A stretch of DNA of 15,073 nt from Candidatus Zixiibacteriota bacterium (GTDB lineage Bacteria; Zixibacteria; MSB-5A5; GN15; FEB-12), in contig QNAD01000012.1 of NCBI GenBank assembly GCA_003641345.1, forward strand, positions 1 to 15,073, read 5' to 3'. Shown piece by piece: positions 8,010-14,729 of the stretch. Positions within the stretch are counted from its first letter, which is position 1; the number at the start of each line of letters is the position of its first letter. The position numbers were made by a program, and so were the translations under genes. The notes under the pieces were generated by a model. It was not told the origin of the DNA. It saw nothing but the letters and a program-made list of their open reading frames with translations, and did not search any database.

Positions 8010-8013
8010 AGAC
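7994..8013 (+). promoter_or_regulatory. Operator-like palindrome over the -10 element
   Basis: GTCTATT (7994-8000) and AATAGAC (8007-8013) form a perfect 7-bp inverted repeat with a 6-bp centre. The right arm contains most of the candidate -10. Its size and position suit a dimeric repressor site. No regulator gene is adjacent and I do not recognise the motif. Confidence 0.35.
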
Positions 8014-8085
8014 GGAACATTTCAATTTTTTTAATTAAAACAATTGGAGAATTTATTGGGAATTGACAAGTTTATTTATTATTTT

Positions 8086-8089
8086 AGGA
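8086..8089 (+). promoter_or_regulatory. Shine-Dalgarno site of the putative selenoprotein gene
   Basis: AGGA (in TTAGGAT) lies 6 nt before the ATG at 8096. This supports translation of the short frame that follows. Confidence 0.55.
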
Positions 8090-8095
8090 TTAATT

Positions 8096-8272
8096 ATGGA
8101 TTTATATAATTTGTTGTCTTTGATCATTTTTGTGGCTATGTGGTTTTTTTTAGTCGTGAAGGTTTTTCCGAAATTTGGGGTAGGCGGCTGAGCTGTTCCG
8201 CCAAGTAATCTTCAGGTTGAAGATAACGAAAATATTGAAAAAAATGAATTAAATAAAAATAACAAATGTTAG
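8096..8272 (+). CDS. Putative small membrane selenoprotein (in-frame UGA at codon 32)
   Basis: A 58-codon frame too short for routine detection, read with UGA (8189-8191) as selenocysteine. Residues 1-31 are MDLYNLL, a hydrophobic helix (about 6-24, including SLIIFVAMWFFLVV) and VFPKFGVGG. Then Sec32, AVPPSNLQVED, and a polar Glu/Asn/Lys-rich tail ending in Cys58 before TAG (8270-8272). A ribosome binding site (AGGA) precedes the ATG by 6 nt. A stem-loop with an AGGUU loop lies 22 nt after the UGA, as bacterial SECIS elements require. Sec would sit just outside the membrane helix in GG-U-AVPP, with no UxxC or CxxU partner nearby; the only Cys is terminal. The promoter candidate behind the trxA terminator and the 38-nt gap to the rhomboid gene suggest cotranscription with rhomboid. 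The alternative is a 31-residue peptide ending at UGA. Function is unknown; a redox role is inferred only from Sec and the trxA/dsbD neighbourhood. Confidence 0.6.
8205..8227 (+). promoter_or_regulatory. Bacterial-type SECIS-like hairpin downstream of the UGA
   Basis: ATCTTC (8208-8213) pairs perfectly with GAAGAT (8219-8224), leaving the loop AGGTT (8214-8218). Two more pairs (8205-8227 and 8206-8226) extend the stem past one A-A mismatch. The loop begins 23 nt after the A of the UGA, inside the range described for bacterial SECIS elements. The AGGU start of the loop matches the SelB-recognised loop of the E. coli formate dehydrogenase SECIS. The hairpin is inside the coding frame, as expected in bacteria. 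Structure was judged by eye, not folded. Confidence 0.5.
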
Positions 8273-8310
8273 TAGCTTTATAAACAATTTTAAATTCCGA
8301 TATTAATAAA

Positions 8311-9117
8311 ATGAGATTTAATAATTATTCAAATAATTCCCGCCTAAGTTTTGGTCCCGGTAGTTTACCTCCTTTTATCAAAATAATGCTAATAAGCAAT
8401 TTAATTGTATTTGTCCTGCAAAGCTTCAATCCCTCACTTACCAAATATCTTGGATTAACTCCGGCGATATTTTTTACTGAATTTCCTAATTTCCTGTTTC
8501 AGCCTTTTACATATATGTTTCTACATGGTGGGTTTGGTCATATCTTTTTTAATTTATTTGCTCTTTGGATGTTTGGTACTGAAATTGAACGTACTTGGGG
8601 AAGTAAAGTTTTTGGGCGTTTTTATATTTTTTCCGGTTTGGCAGGAGCTTTTTTAACATTGATGGTCTATTCAACTCAGGCAATCCCTACTATTGGAGCA
8701 TCAGCGGCAATATACGGCGTTCTTATAGCATATTGGATGATGTTTCCCAATCGCAAACTTTATATTTATTTTGTAGTTCCAGTCAAAGTGAAATGGGCTA
8801 TTCCTGGAATGATGATAATCGGTTATTTTTTCTCAGGCGGTAATGTCGCCCATATGGCACATTTGGGTGGTGTGATATACGCATTTATTTATCTGAAATC
8901 AGATTTGAAGTTCAAATTTATTGGAGCTAAAATTAAAAACTTGCGATATAAAAGGAAACAGGTTAAGCTTGAGAAAAACCGTCAAAATGCCGAACAATTA
9001 ATGAAGAGGGTCGATGCTATATTAGATAAGATTAATGATGTCGGCTTTGAGAATTTGACTAAAGAAGAAAAAAATATTCTTGATGATGCTTCATCAGAAT
9101 TATCAAAAAGAGACTGA
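8311..9117 (+). CDS. Rhomboid family intramembrane serine protease with DUF6576-like tail
   Basis: 268 residues with about six membrane helices. Rhomboids cut transmembrane substrates within the membrane. Visible motifs are FLHGGFGHIFFNLFALWMFG (70-89) with the oxyanion-hole His72 and Asn81. Next are the Arg-containing L1 region (TEIERTWGS), the nucleophile Ser131 in TIGASAAIYG, and the general-base His184 in NVAHMAHLGG. The residue after the Ser is Ala where GASG is usual, but the catalytic pair is intact. A cytoplasmic tail (about 200-268) is first Lys/Arg-rich, then contains the conserved helical segment VDAILDKINDVGFENLT plus EEKNILDDAS, a DUF6576-type extension common in such rhomboids. 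No clear ribosome binding site precedes the ATG. It lies 38 bp after the putative selenoprotein and 8 bp before the receiver-domain gene. Confidence 0.93.
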   Translation: MRFNNYSNNSRLSFGPGSLPPFIKIMLISNLIVFVLQSFNPSLTKYLGLTPAIFFTEFPNFLFQPFTYMFLHGGFGHIFFNLFALWMFGTEIERTWGSKVFGRFYIFSGLAGAFLTLMVYSTQAIPTIGASAAIYGVLIAYWMMFPNRKLYIYFVVPVKVKWAIPGMMIIGYFFSGGNVAHMAHLGGVIYAFIYLKSDLKFKFIGAKIKNLRYKRKQVKLEKNRQNAEQLMKRVDAILDKINDVGFENLTKEEKNILDDASSELSKRD

Positions 9118-9125
9118 TAGAAATA

Positions 9126-10331
9126 ATGAATAAAAAAATTCTACTTGTAGAAGAGTCCGATACAACCCGTGGGGTGGCAGAAACAATATTAAGGCAAAAT
9201 GGATACGAGGTTATATCAGTTTCATCTCCTGATAAAGCACTCGAGGTTATCCAATTTACTAAACCAAATATTATTGTAATGGGTGCTGGTCTGCAAGTAA
9301 ACGGAAATACTCTTTTATTGGATAGATTTAACAGTGATCATAAAACAGCTTCAATTCCCAAACTCTTAATGGCAAATTCTTTACAAGCTCAAAATATCCC
9401 TGAGAATTTATTTGTTAGCTTGCCTCTTGACCCAAAGTTGTTTCTGGAAAAAATAAACAGAGTTTCTTCTGTCGAAACAAATACAGTAAATGATTCCAAT
9501 CACTTGAATTCAGCTGATTTAGATGATGAATTTTTGGATGAAGCATTAGGTCTGGATAGAATTGAAGTTACTGATTCTGAGGTAATGGACAAAACAATTC
9601 ATACCAAAAAACATCTAAGTAAGAATAAAGAAAAAATTATCGGAATGGATATTGACGCTGATACTGCAATCAATAATTCTGATTCTGGAAAAGTGGAATC
9701 AATTATGATTACTGAGGATTCATCGGAAATAATTAATAAGCCGGAACAAAAATATGAGAATAAGGGCTTGACAGGGAAAATAGATATTCTTTCAGATCAA
9801 TTTGGGATGGAAAATAAGGATGTAATCCAACCGGAAACAGAATCATCTGATCATGATTATGAATGGTTTATAAATGAAATGAAAAATGAAGTTGAAGGTG
9901 TTGATCCTAATAATAATGAAATGAATAATCAATCTCATGGATTTAAAGTTGAAAAGAATTCATCATTTGTTGATCCGATAACTCCAAACCCTGTAAATGA
10001 ACCTTCTAATATTACAGAACCATCCGATTCAGAAGATAATGTTGATGGATTTATCGAGGAGTTCAAAAAAGAGGTTGAGAAAATTCATACCGAAACACCA
10101 GATAGTATGGTTATCAATGATGATGAAGTTGTAAAAAAACAGGATTCGCCAAAAATGTCATGGGAAGAAAAATTAGAAAGTCTGACTCCTGACCAGCTTG
10201 GGTTATTTACAACACAATTTTCCAAAGATTTGGCAGGAAAGATTGCTGAAATGATTATCAATAAAATTGACGAAGATAAACTGCTGGCTCTTATAAAAAG
10301 CGAAATAATCACTCATTCCCAAAAAAAATAA
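9126..10331 (+). CDS. Pseudo-receiver domain protein with disordered linker and C-terminal helix
   Basis: 401 residues. Residues 1-112 have the CheY-like receiver pattern (KILLVEESDTTRGVAETIL, then NGYEVISVSSPDKALEVIQ, then KPNIIVMGAG). However, the phospho-accepting Asp is Gly53, the acidic pair is Glu9-Glu10, and the conserved Lys is replaced (SLPLDPKLF). Phosphorelay by the usual chemistry is therefore unlikely. Residues about 115-325 are a very acidic, Asn/Ser-rich, low-complexity linker. Residues about 340-398 form a conserved-looking amphipathic end: WEEKLESLTPDQL, then LAGKIAEMIINKID, then ALIKSEI. Similar receiver-linker-helix proteins such as Myxococcus FrzS act as localisation or scaffold proteins. 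It is 8 bp from the rhomboid gene, so probably cotranscribed. The partner and function cannot be read from the sequence. Confidence 0.8.
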   Translation: MNKKILLVEESDTTRGVAETILRQNGYEVISVSSPDKALEVIQFTKPNIIVMGAGLQVNGNTLLLDRFNSDHKTASIPKLLMANSLQAQNIPENLFVSLPLDPKLFLEKINRVSSVETNTVNDSNHLNSADLDDEFLDEALGLDRIEVTDSEVMDKTIHTKKHLSKNKEKIIGMDIDADTAINNSDSGKVESIMITEDSSEIINKPEQKYENKGLTGKIDILSDQFGMENKDVIQPETESSDHDYEWFINEMKNEVEGVDPNNNEMNNQSHGFKVEKNSSFVDPITPNPVNEPSNITEPSDSEDNVDGFIEEFKKEVEKIHTETPDSMVINDDEVVKKQDSPKMSWEEKLESLTPDQLGLFTTQFSKDLAGKIAEMIINKIDEDKLLALIKSEIITHSQKK

Positions 10332-10368
10332 TTAAATTCTTTAAACATTTTTTACTTTTTTTTGTTAG

Positions 10369-10387
10369 AAGATTAAATGATAATCTT
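10369..10387. promoter_or_regulatory. Short inverted repeat in the dsbD upstream gap
   Basis: AAGATTA (10369-10375) and TAATCTT (10381-10387) form a perfect 7-bp inverted repeat with a 5-nt centre in the 88-bp gap between the receiver-domain gene and dsbD. There is no T run after it on the plus strand, so it does not look like a terminator. It could be an operator or mRNA hairpin, or chance in AT-rich DNA. Confidence 0.25.
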
Positions 10388-10419
10388 TGTGAAAATAAAC
10401 TTTAATATGAGAATTATGA

Positions 10420-12303
10420 ATGAAAATTATTAAAATAGCTATTATTGCTTCTTTTTTGTTTGCGATATTGATTTCATCTGTTTTCCCGCAGTTAGGTAAT
10501 CAAAGTAAATTTAATGTTGATGATGAACTGGTTAGGGTGTCATCGGTTTTTTCCGTGACATCGGCAAAAGCCGGCAAAAGCTATCAGGCAGTACTTGTCG
10601 CAAACGTCTCACCGGGATGGCATATAAATTCTGCAACTCCTTATGAAAATTGGTTGATTGCCGCTACAATCGAATTTGATACTCTGGATGGAATTACTCC
10701 TCATTCTATTTTATATCCGAAACCGGAAGATGAAATTCTGCTTGATGAAAAATTTTCAGTTTATAGCGGAAAAACAATAATTCCATTTGAAATTAGTTTC
10801 TCTGAAAATCTGCCAAACGGCGAATATACTCTGCCGATAAAATTAAATTTTCAACCATGCAATAATAAAGAATGTCGAGCTCCTGAAACTAAAACAGCAA
10901 ATTTGAAACTTATTGTTGGCGAAGAAGGAGTTTATGCAAACGAACAAATTTTTTCTAATCTTCAAATATCTGACAATTCTGATGGAGAAATAGAACCTTC
11001 ACCTATTTCATCTGATAACGAAATTCAACGCTTAATTGATGAGTATGGTTTTTGGGGATATATAATTGCGTTAGGTCTTGCATTTATTACCGGGCTTCTT
11101 TTATCATTCTCACCTTGCACCTATCCTATGGTACCGATTACTGTTTCAATTTTTGCCGGTCAAAATCGTTCAATCGGCAAAGGATTTATAATGTCTCTGT
11201 TTTATGTAGGGTCGATGGCATTTGTATATGGTTTAATGGGAATGATTGTGTCGATGGTTGGTGGGGTTTTTGGAGCTTGGTTAGCCAGTCCGCCGGTTGT
11301 AATTGGAATTGTTGTAGTTTTTATAATTTTCTCGTTATCTATGTTTGGGATGTATGAATTAAATGTGCCGATGTCATTAAGGCAGAAGATGGGTACCAAA
11401 GCCGGTGGTGGAGGGATTTTGGGAGCTATTGTATTAGGTATAATAGCGGCTTTAGTTGTTTCACCGTGTGTCGGTCCGTTTGTTGCCGGAATTCTTTTAT
11501 ATGTTGCGACCAGCGGTTCGCCAATAATAGGTTTTCTGGTTTTATTTGTTTTTGCAATGGGGTTGGGAACGTTGTATATAATAATCGGCACGTTTTCGTC
11601 GGCAATCAATAAACTTCCCAATTCGGGTGAATGGATGGATACCGTTAAGAAGTTTTTCGGTTTTGTTTTGTTAATGATGGCGTTGTATTTTTTAAGTACA
11701 ATTATATCAACAACTCTAACAGCTTTGTTAGCATCGATTCTTCTGTTGGCTTTTGGAATTTTTGGAGGCGGCTTGGATAGGCTTACTCCGGAATCTGGAT
11801 TTTTCCTGAGATTGAAAAAATTTATCGGGTTCATATCATTGTTAATCGGTACTTATTTGATATTGGGTGTGATTGTGATTCAAGGACTTATTCTGCCTCC
11901 ATTATCACAGTCTTTGCCTGCAATTAACGCAACCAGTTCAGAGCCAAAAGAACTTATTGAATGGGAGAGAGATTTGCATATCGGTTTAAGTAAAGCTTTA
12001 GATGAGAATAAGCCTGTGATTGTTGATACCTGGGCAACATGGTGTGCGAATTGTAAGGTGCTTGATAAAAAAACCTTTGGTAATCAAGAGGTTGCAAAAG
12101 AAGCAAAACGATTTATCTCAATTAAAGCTCAATTGGAAACAGCCGATTCACCTGCTACAAAAGAATTTATGAAAAGATTCGAGATGAAACATTACACATT
12201 GCCGACTACATTGCTTCTGGATTCAAAAGGGAATGTCAAAAAGATATTACAGGGAGTTATTGACCCTGACGATTTTGTGAAGGAGTTAAAAAAGATTTCA
12301 TAA
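10420..12303 (+). CDS. dsbD: Thiol:disulfide interchange protein DsbD, full length
   Basis: 627 residues with the three DsbD modules. DsbD passes electrons from cytosolic thioredoxin across the inner membrane to periplasmic substrates (DsbC, DsbG, CcmG type). Residues 1-24 are a signal peptide. A periplasmic immunoglobulin-like domain (about 35-168) carries Cys147 and Cys152 in FQPCNNKECRAP. The membrane domain (about 210-490, eight or so helices) carries Cys233 (SPCTYPMVP) and Cys350 (SPCVGP). The C-terminal thioredoxin domain carries Cys542 and Cys545 in ATWCANCK. Exactly six cysteines occur, all catalytic. The start has only a weak purine-rich site upstream. The gene ends 46 bp before a strong terminator. 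trxA, its likely electron donor, is 2.5 kb upstream. Confidence 0.96.
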   Translation: MKIIKIAIIASFLFAILISSVFPQLGNQSKFNVDDELVRVSSVFSVTSAKAGKSYQAVLVANVSPGWHINSATPYENWLIAATIEFDTLDGITPHSILYPKPEDEILLDEKFSVYSGKTIIPFEISFSENLPNGEYTLPIKLNFQPCNNKECRAPETKTANLKLIVGEEGVYANEQIFSNLQISDNSDGEIEPSPISSDNEIQRLIDEYGFWGYIIALGLAFITGLLLSFSPCTYPMVPITVSIFAGQNRSIGKGFIMSLFYVGSMAFVYGLMGMIVSMVGGVFGAWLASPPVVIGIVVVFIIFSLSMFGMYELNVPMSLRQKMGTKAGGGGILGAIVLGIIAALVVSPCVGPFVAGILLYVATSGSPIIGFLVLFVFAMGLGTLYIIIGTFSSAINKLPNSGEWMDTVKKFFGFVLLMMALYFLSTIISTTLTALLASILLLAFGIFGGGLDRLTPESGFFLRLKKFIGFISLLIGTYLILGVIVIQGLILPPLSQSLPAINATSSEPKELIEWERDLHIGLSKALDENKPVIVDTWATWCANCKVLDKKTFGNQEVAKEAKRFISIKAQLETADSPATKEFMKRFEMKHYTLPTTLLLDSKGNVKKILQGVIDPDDFVKELKKIS

Positions 12304-12348
12304 CGAACTGATTTGAAATTTTTGATTAAAAAATAAAATTTATTTTCG

Positions 12349-12382
12349 AGCGTGCTTGACTCATATCAAGCACGCTTTTATA
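12349..12382 (+). terminator. Rho-independent terminator after dsbD
   Basis: An 11-bp perfect stem (AGCGTGCTTGA at 12349-12359 with 12366-12376) closes a 6-nt loop and is followed by TTTTATATT. It lies 46 bp after the dsbD stop codon. Confidence 0.92.
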
Positions 12383-12384
12383 TT
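12356..12384 (+). promoter_or_regulatory. Candidate promoter embedded in the dsbD terminator
   Basis: TTGACT (12356-12361) and TATATT (12379-12384) have the ideal 17-bp spacing and one mismatch each. The -35 lies in the end of the left stem arm and the loop; the -10 lies in the T tract. The predicted start near 12391 leaves a leader of about 25 nt before the ATG at 12416, which has GGAG 4 nt upstream. A small inverted repeat, ACTTG-AAA-CAAGT (12386-12398), covers the expected start site. Confidence 0.5.
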
Positions 12385-12415
12385 GACTTGAAACAAGTAA
12401 ACTTTTTGGAGATTT

Positions 12416-13165
12416 ATGTCGCCTAAGAAAAATGAAAAAGATGTAATTGCTATTTGTATTCAGGAACCTTTTGAGGATGGTTCACAAATGGATTTTGGTG
12501 TAATCCAGGGAGCTGAATTAAAATTTCTGCATCAGGCATTTATTACCGATACTGTTAGCCATGCTTTTGGTGTTAGTGATGCTGATGTGCGACTGTATTA
12601 TATCGATAGTGCGGAAAGAAAAAAATTAGTTAAGATTGTTACTGATTACTTAAAGAAAAAATTGTCAGGTGATAAAGCTAAAGCATTAAAAGGTAAATTT
12701 TCAACAATTGCTCAGGATAAAGAGCGTTGGGGAATTAGGATTGAAAAGATATTTGAAGACTGCTTTAAAGCCGGATATGAAAATATTCTTTTAGTTGGAA
12801 GCAGGACCCCAACTGTAAGTGCAGAAAAGATGACGCAAACTCTGAAGATGCTTCGTAAATCCGATGCTGTTTTTGGACCCACGCCTGAAGGAAGATATTA
12901 TTTAATTGGCATGTCAGGCAATGACCGTATTAAAATGTCTAAATTTGACTGGAAATCTCCCAGTATATATTCTGAAGTTGGACAGGCTTTTACGGAAAAA
13001 AAACTTGCTTGGTCGGAAATGGAAATTTGGTATGCGGTAGAAACATCGGATGATTTGGAGATGATGGCAAGAGACATTAATCAATTCCGTTTTGAAGGGG
13101 ATGATGAGACTTCCCATGAGACGGAGCTTGTTTTTGAAAGAATTCTTGAACGATTGGAGATATAA
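12416..13165 (+). CDS. DUF2064/TIGR04282-like protein with degenerate active site
   Basis: 249 residues. The middle resembles DUF2064, a GT-A-fold nucleotidyl/glycosyl-transferase-like family (TIGR04282, also called rSAM/selenodomain-associated transferase 1). It has an N-terminal strand (VIAICIQEPF, about 10-19), FITDTVSHAFG (42-52), and the core NILLVGSRTPTVSAEKM (123-139) followed by DAVFGPTPEGRYYLIGMSG (150-168). Canonical members have 'GSD(C/S)P' and 'GPxxDGGYYLxG'. Here the metal-binding Asp is Arg (SRTP) and DGG is EGR, so ordinary sugar-nucleotide catalysis is doubtful. It could be a binding protein or a divergent enzyme. Its TAA shares one base with the ATG of the following creatininase-family gene (TAATG), so the two are translationally coupled. 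GGAG precedes the start. Confidence 0.7.
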   Translation: MSPKKNEKDVIAICIQEPFEDGSQMDFGVIQGAELKFLHQAFITDTVSHAFGVSDADVRLYYIDSAERKKLVKIVTDYLKKKLSGDKAKALKGKFSTIAQDKERWGIRIEKIFEDCFKAGYENILLVGSRTPTVSAEKMTQTLKMLRKSDAVFGPTPEGRYYLIGMSGNDRIKMSKFDWKSPSIYSEVGQAFTEKKLAWSEMEIWYAVETSDDLEMMARDINQFRFEGDDETSHETELVFERILERLEI

Positions 13166-13899
13166 TGGAACGTCAACTGCAAAAACTCCATTGGCAAAAA
13201 ATTAAAGAGCTGGTTCCGGATAAAATTAATACTGTTATTCTTCCGGTTGGTACAATCGAAGGACACGGTTCTTCCTGTATAGGCACTGATAATTATATAC
13301 CCGAAAATATCTCACTTGGTATTGCCGATAGAATCAATTCTATCGTGGCACCAATTCTGAATTATGGCATCACAAAATCTTTGTATCGTTATAATGGCGG
13401 TTTGACATTAAGTCCTGAGACTTATCAGGATGTTATTTCAGAAATACTTGAATCATTAACTGATGTCGGATTTGATAATATCATAGTAATGAACGGGCAT
13501 GGGGGAAATAACACTGTTTTGAAACAGGTTGCATCTGATTTTCATCATGACAATTTATCTAATATTGCTGTAATTCACTGGTGGGAGTTATGCGGTGAAA
13601 TGACCAAAGAATTTTTTGGCCATGTTGGCGGACATGCCGGAACCGATGAAACTGCTATGGTGCAGGCAATCGATGAGAACTTAGTTGATGAGAATGCTTA
13701 TGATCCGGAGCTTGCTTATTATTTTAGGGCTGGTGCCGATGTCTATCCGGTGCCGGGGTCAATTCTTCTTTACAAAGAGGGCGAGGGCTATCCTAATTTT
13801 AATTTAGAGCAAGCCAAGCAGTATCGCCAAAAAGTTATTGATACTGTCGGTGATTTTGTTGAAATGGTCTTAAGCCGTTGGAAGAAATTTGGACTTTAA
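13165..13899 (+). CDS. Creatininase family metallohydrolase
   Basis: 244 residues of the creatininase superfamily, which includes creatinine amidohydrolase, the FAPy deformylase ArfB and the mycofactocin peptidase MftE. All are divalent-metal amidohydrolases acting on cyclic or formyl amide bonds. The metal ligands are visible: Glu32 and His34 in LPVGTIEGHG, Asp42 in GTDNYIP, His112 in MNGHGGNN, and Glu162 in GGHAGTDETAM. The enzyme is therefore probably active. Specificity cannot be read from the sequence. No peptide precursor or radical SAM gene of the mycofactocin type is present, and no creatine pathway genes are next to it. The start overlaps the stop of the DUF2064-like gene by one base. 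The stop is 1 bp from the stop of the convergent gene, without a terminator. Confidence 0.9.
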   Translation: MERQLQKLHWQKIKELVPDKINTVILPVGTIEGHGSSCIGTDNYIPENISLGIADRINSIVAPILNYGITKSLYRYNGGLTLSPETYQDVISEILESLTDVGFDNIIVMNGHGGNNTVLKQVASDFHHDNLSNIAVIHWWELCGEMTKEFFGHVGGHAGTDETAMVQAIDENLVDENAYDPELAYYFRAGADVYPVPGSILLYKEGEGYPNFNLEQAKQYRQKVIDTVGDFVEMVLSRWKKFGL

Positions 13900-13900
13900 T

Positions 13901-14704
13901 TTAAAAGCTGTCAATATAAGTTAATCTGATCTCTCGCGTGAAAGTTGAAGACTCTCTTCGATTAAGCAATAAATCTTTCAGCAAAGCTTCAATCTCCAAC
14001 TTTTCGGTAAATATCCATTTAACAGACATATTTAAATAACCGCGTCCTTTGCCGGAATAAAACCCTGTCTTGTCATCATTAAGTCCTGCATCATATTCAA
14101 AAAGAAAAGCGAGATTATAATTAAAAGTAGCATCGAAACCTAAAAATATGTTAACAGCTTTGTCTGTATCAACATCATTCTCAAGTGAGTAATTTAAACC
14201 GCCATGCCAACCGGCGACCCATTGATTTAAATAGAAACTTCGACTTAAAACTCCATAAAACCCTCGGGACTTAAAAGTAAACCGGTCATTGTCGGCGTTC
14301 CACGCACCAAACCCTTGAGAGCTAAACCCAATTGAAAAGGCGGGGAAATAATCGACATCATCGATAAATCTAAATTTTAGATTAAACTCAATGCGTGGAT
14401 TCCAGTCTGCGTCGGAATTGCTGATTATTTTGTCTGCCCCGTAGGAGAGGCCTAACATAAAACGGTTAGATAAACCAATATCGGTAAACCCGATAGTTCC
14501 GCCATCAGGATAAAATCTGAATCCTATTTGCCAGTGACCGCGAGGAAGAGTACCGGCGGTTGGAATATCGACTAACCATCTTGGGGCTAATTCATAAGCT
14601 GTGCTTGTCTCTTGGTCCAGATAGTCATCATATTCATCGTAGTCTTTAGCATTTGTTGTTATAGTTAATAAAAATATCGAACAAATTAGTAATAGTTTTT
14701 TCAT
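13901..14704 (-). CDS. Predicted outer-membrane beta-barrel protein, function unknown
   Basis: 267 residues. The N terminus is a signal peptide (MKKLLLICSIFLLTITTNA, 1-19), followed by an acidic segment (DYDEYDDYLDQE) and then PRWLVDIPTAGTLPRGHWQ. The rest is rich in alternating aromatic/polar strands with tight Gly/Asn/Asp turns (WQIGFRFYPDGG, FMLGLSYGADK, RIEFNLKFRFIDD, AFSIGFSSQGFG, LNMSVKWIFTE). It ends in RLTYIDSF, with the terminal Phe typical of barrels inserted by BamA. About 10-12 strands are plausible. I do not recognise a named family. AGGTGA 4 nt before the ATG supports the start. It converges on the creatininase-family gene with a 1-bp gap, so the two are unlikely to be functionally coupled by transcription. 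Confidence 0.75.
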   Translation of the reverse strand: MKKLLLICSIFLLTITTNAKDYDEYDDYLDQETSTAYELAPRWLVDIPTAGTLPRGHWQIGFRFYPDGGTIGFTDIGLSNRFMLGLSYGADKIISNSDADWNPRIEFNLKFRFIDDVDYFPAFSIGFSSQGFGAWNADNDRFTFKSRGFYGVLSRSFYLNQWVAGWHGGLNYSLENDVDTDKAVNIFLGFDATFNYNLAFLFEYDAGLNDDKTGFYSGKGRGYLNMSVKWIFTEKLEIEALLKDLLLNRRESSTFTREIRLTYIDSF

Positions 14705-14729
14705 TTCATCACCTGTTTGATTTATATGT

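Noticed and set aside
8063..8090. TTGACA at 8063 as the promoter of the selenoprotein gene
   Set aside because: The only -10-like hexamer at proper spacing (TAGGAT) overlaps the ribosome binding site and would give a leaderless transcript. The pair at 7982-8009 is better.
8096..8191. A 31-codon peptide ending at the UGA
   Set aside because: Possible, but it leaves the AGGU-loop hairpin and the 26-codon open continuation unexplained. I kept the readthrough form as the main reading at moderate confidence.
9126..9461. Ordinary phosphorylated response regulator
   Set aside because: The phospho-acceptor Asp, the Asp pair and the conserved Lys are all replaced.
11202..11834. A 210-codon minus-strand frame inside dsbD
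   Set aside because: It is antisense to the conserved DsbD membrane domain, has Pro/Lys/Ile-rich random composition and no ribosome binding site. It is a shadow of dsbD.
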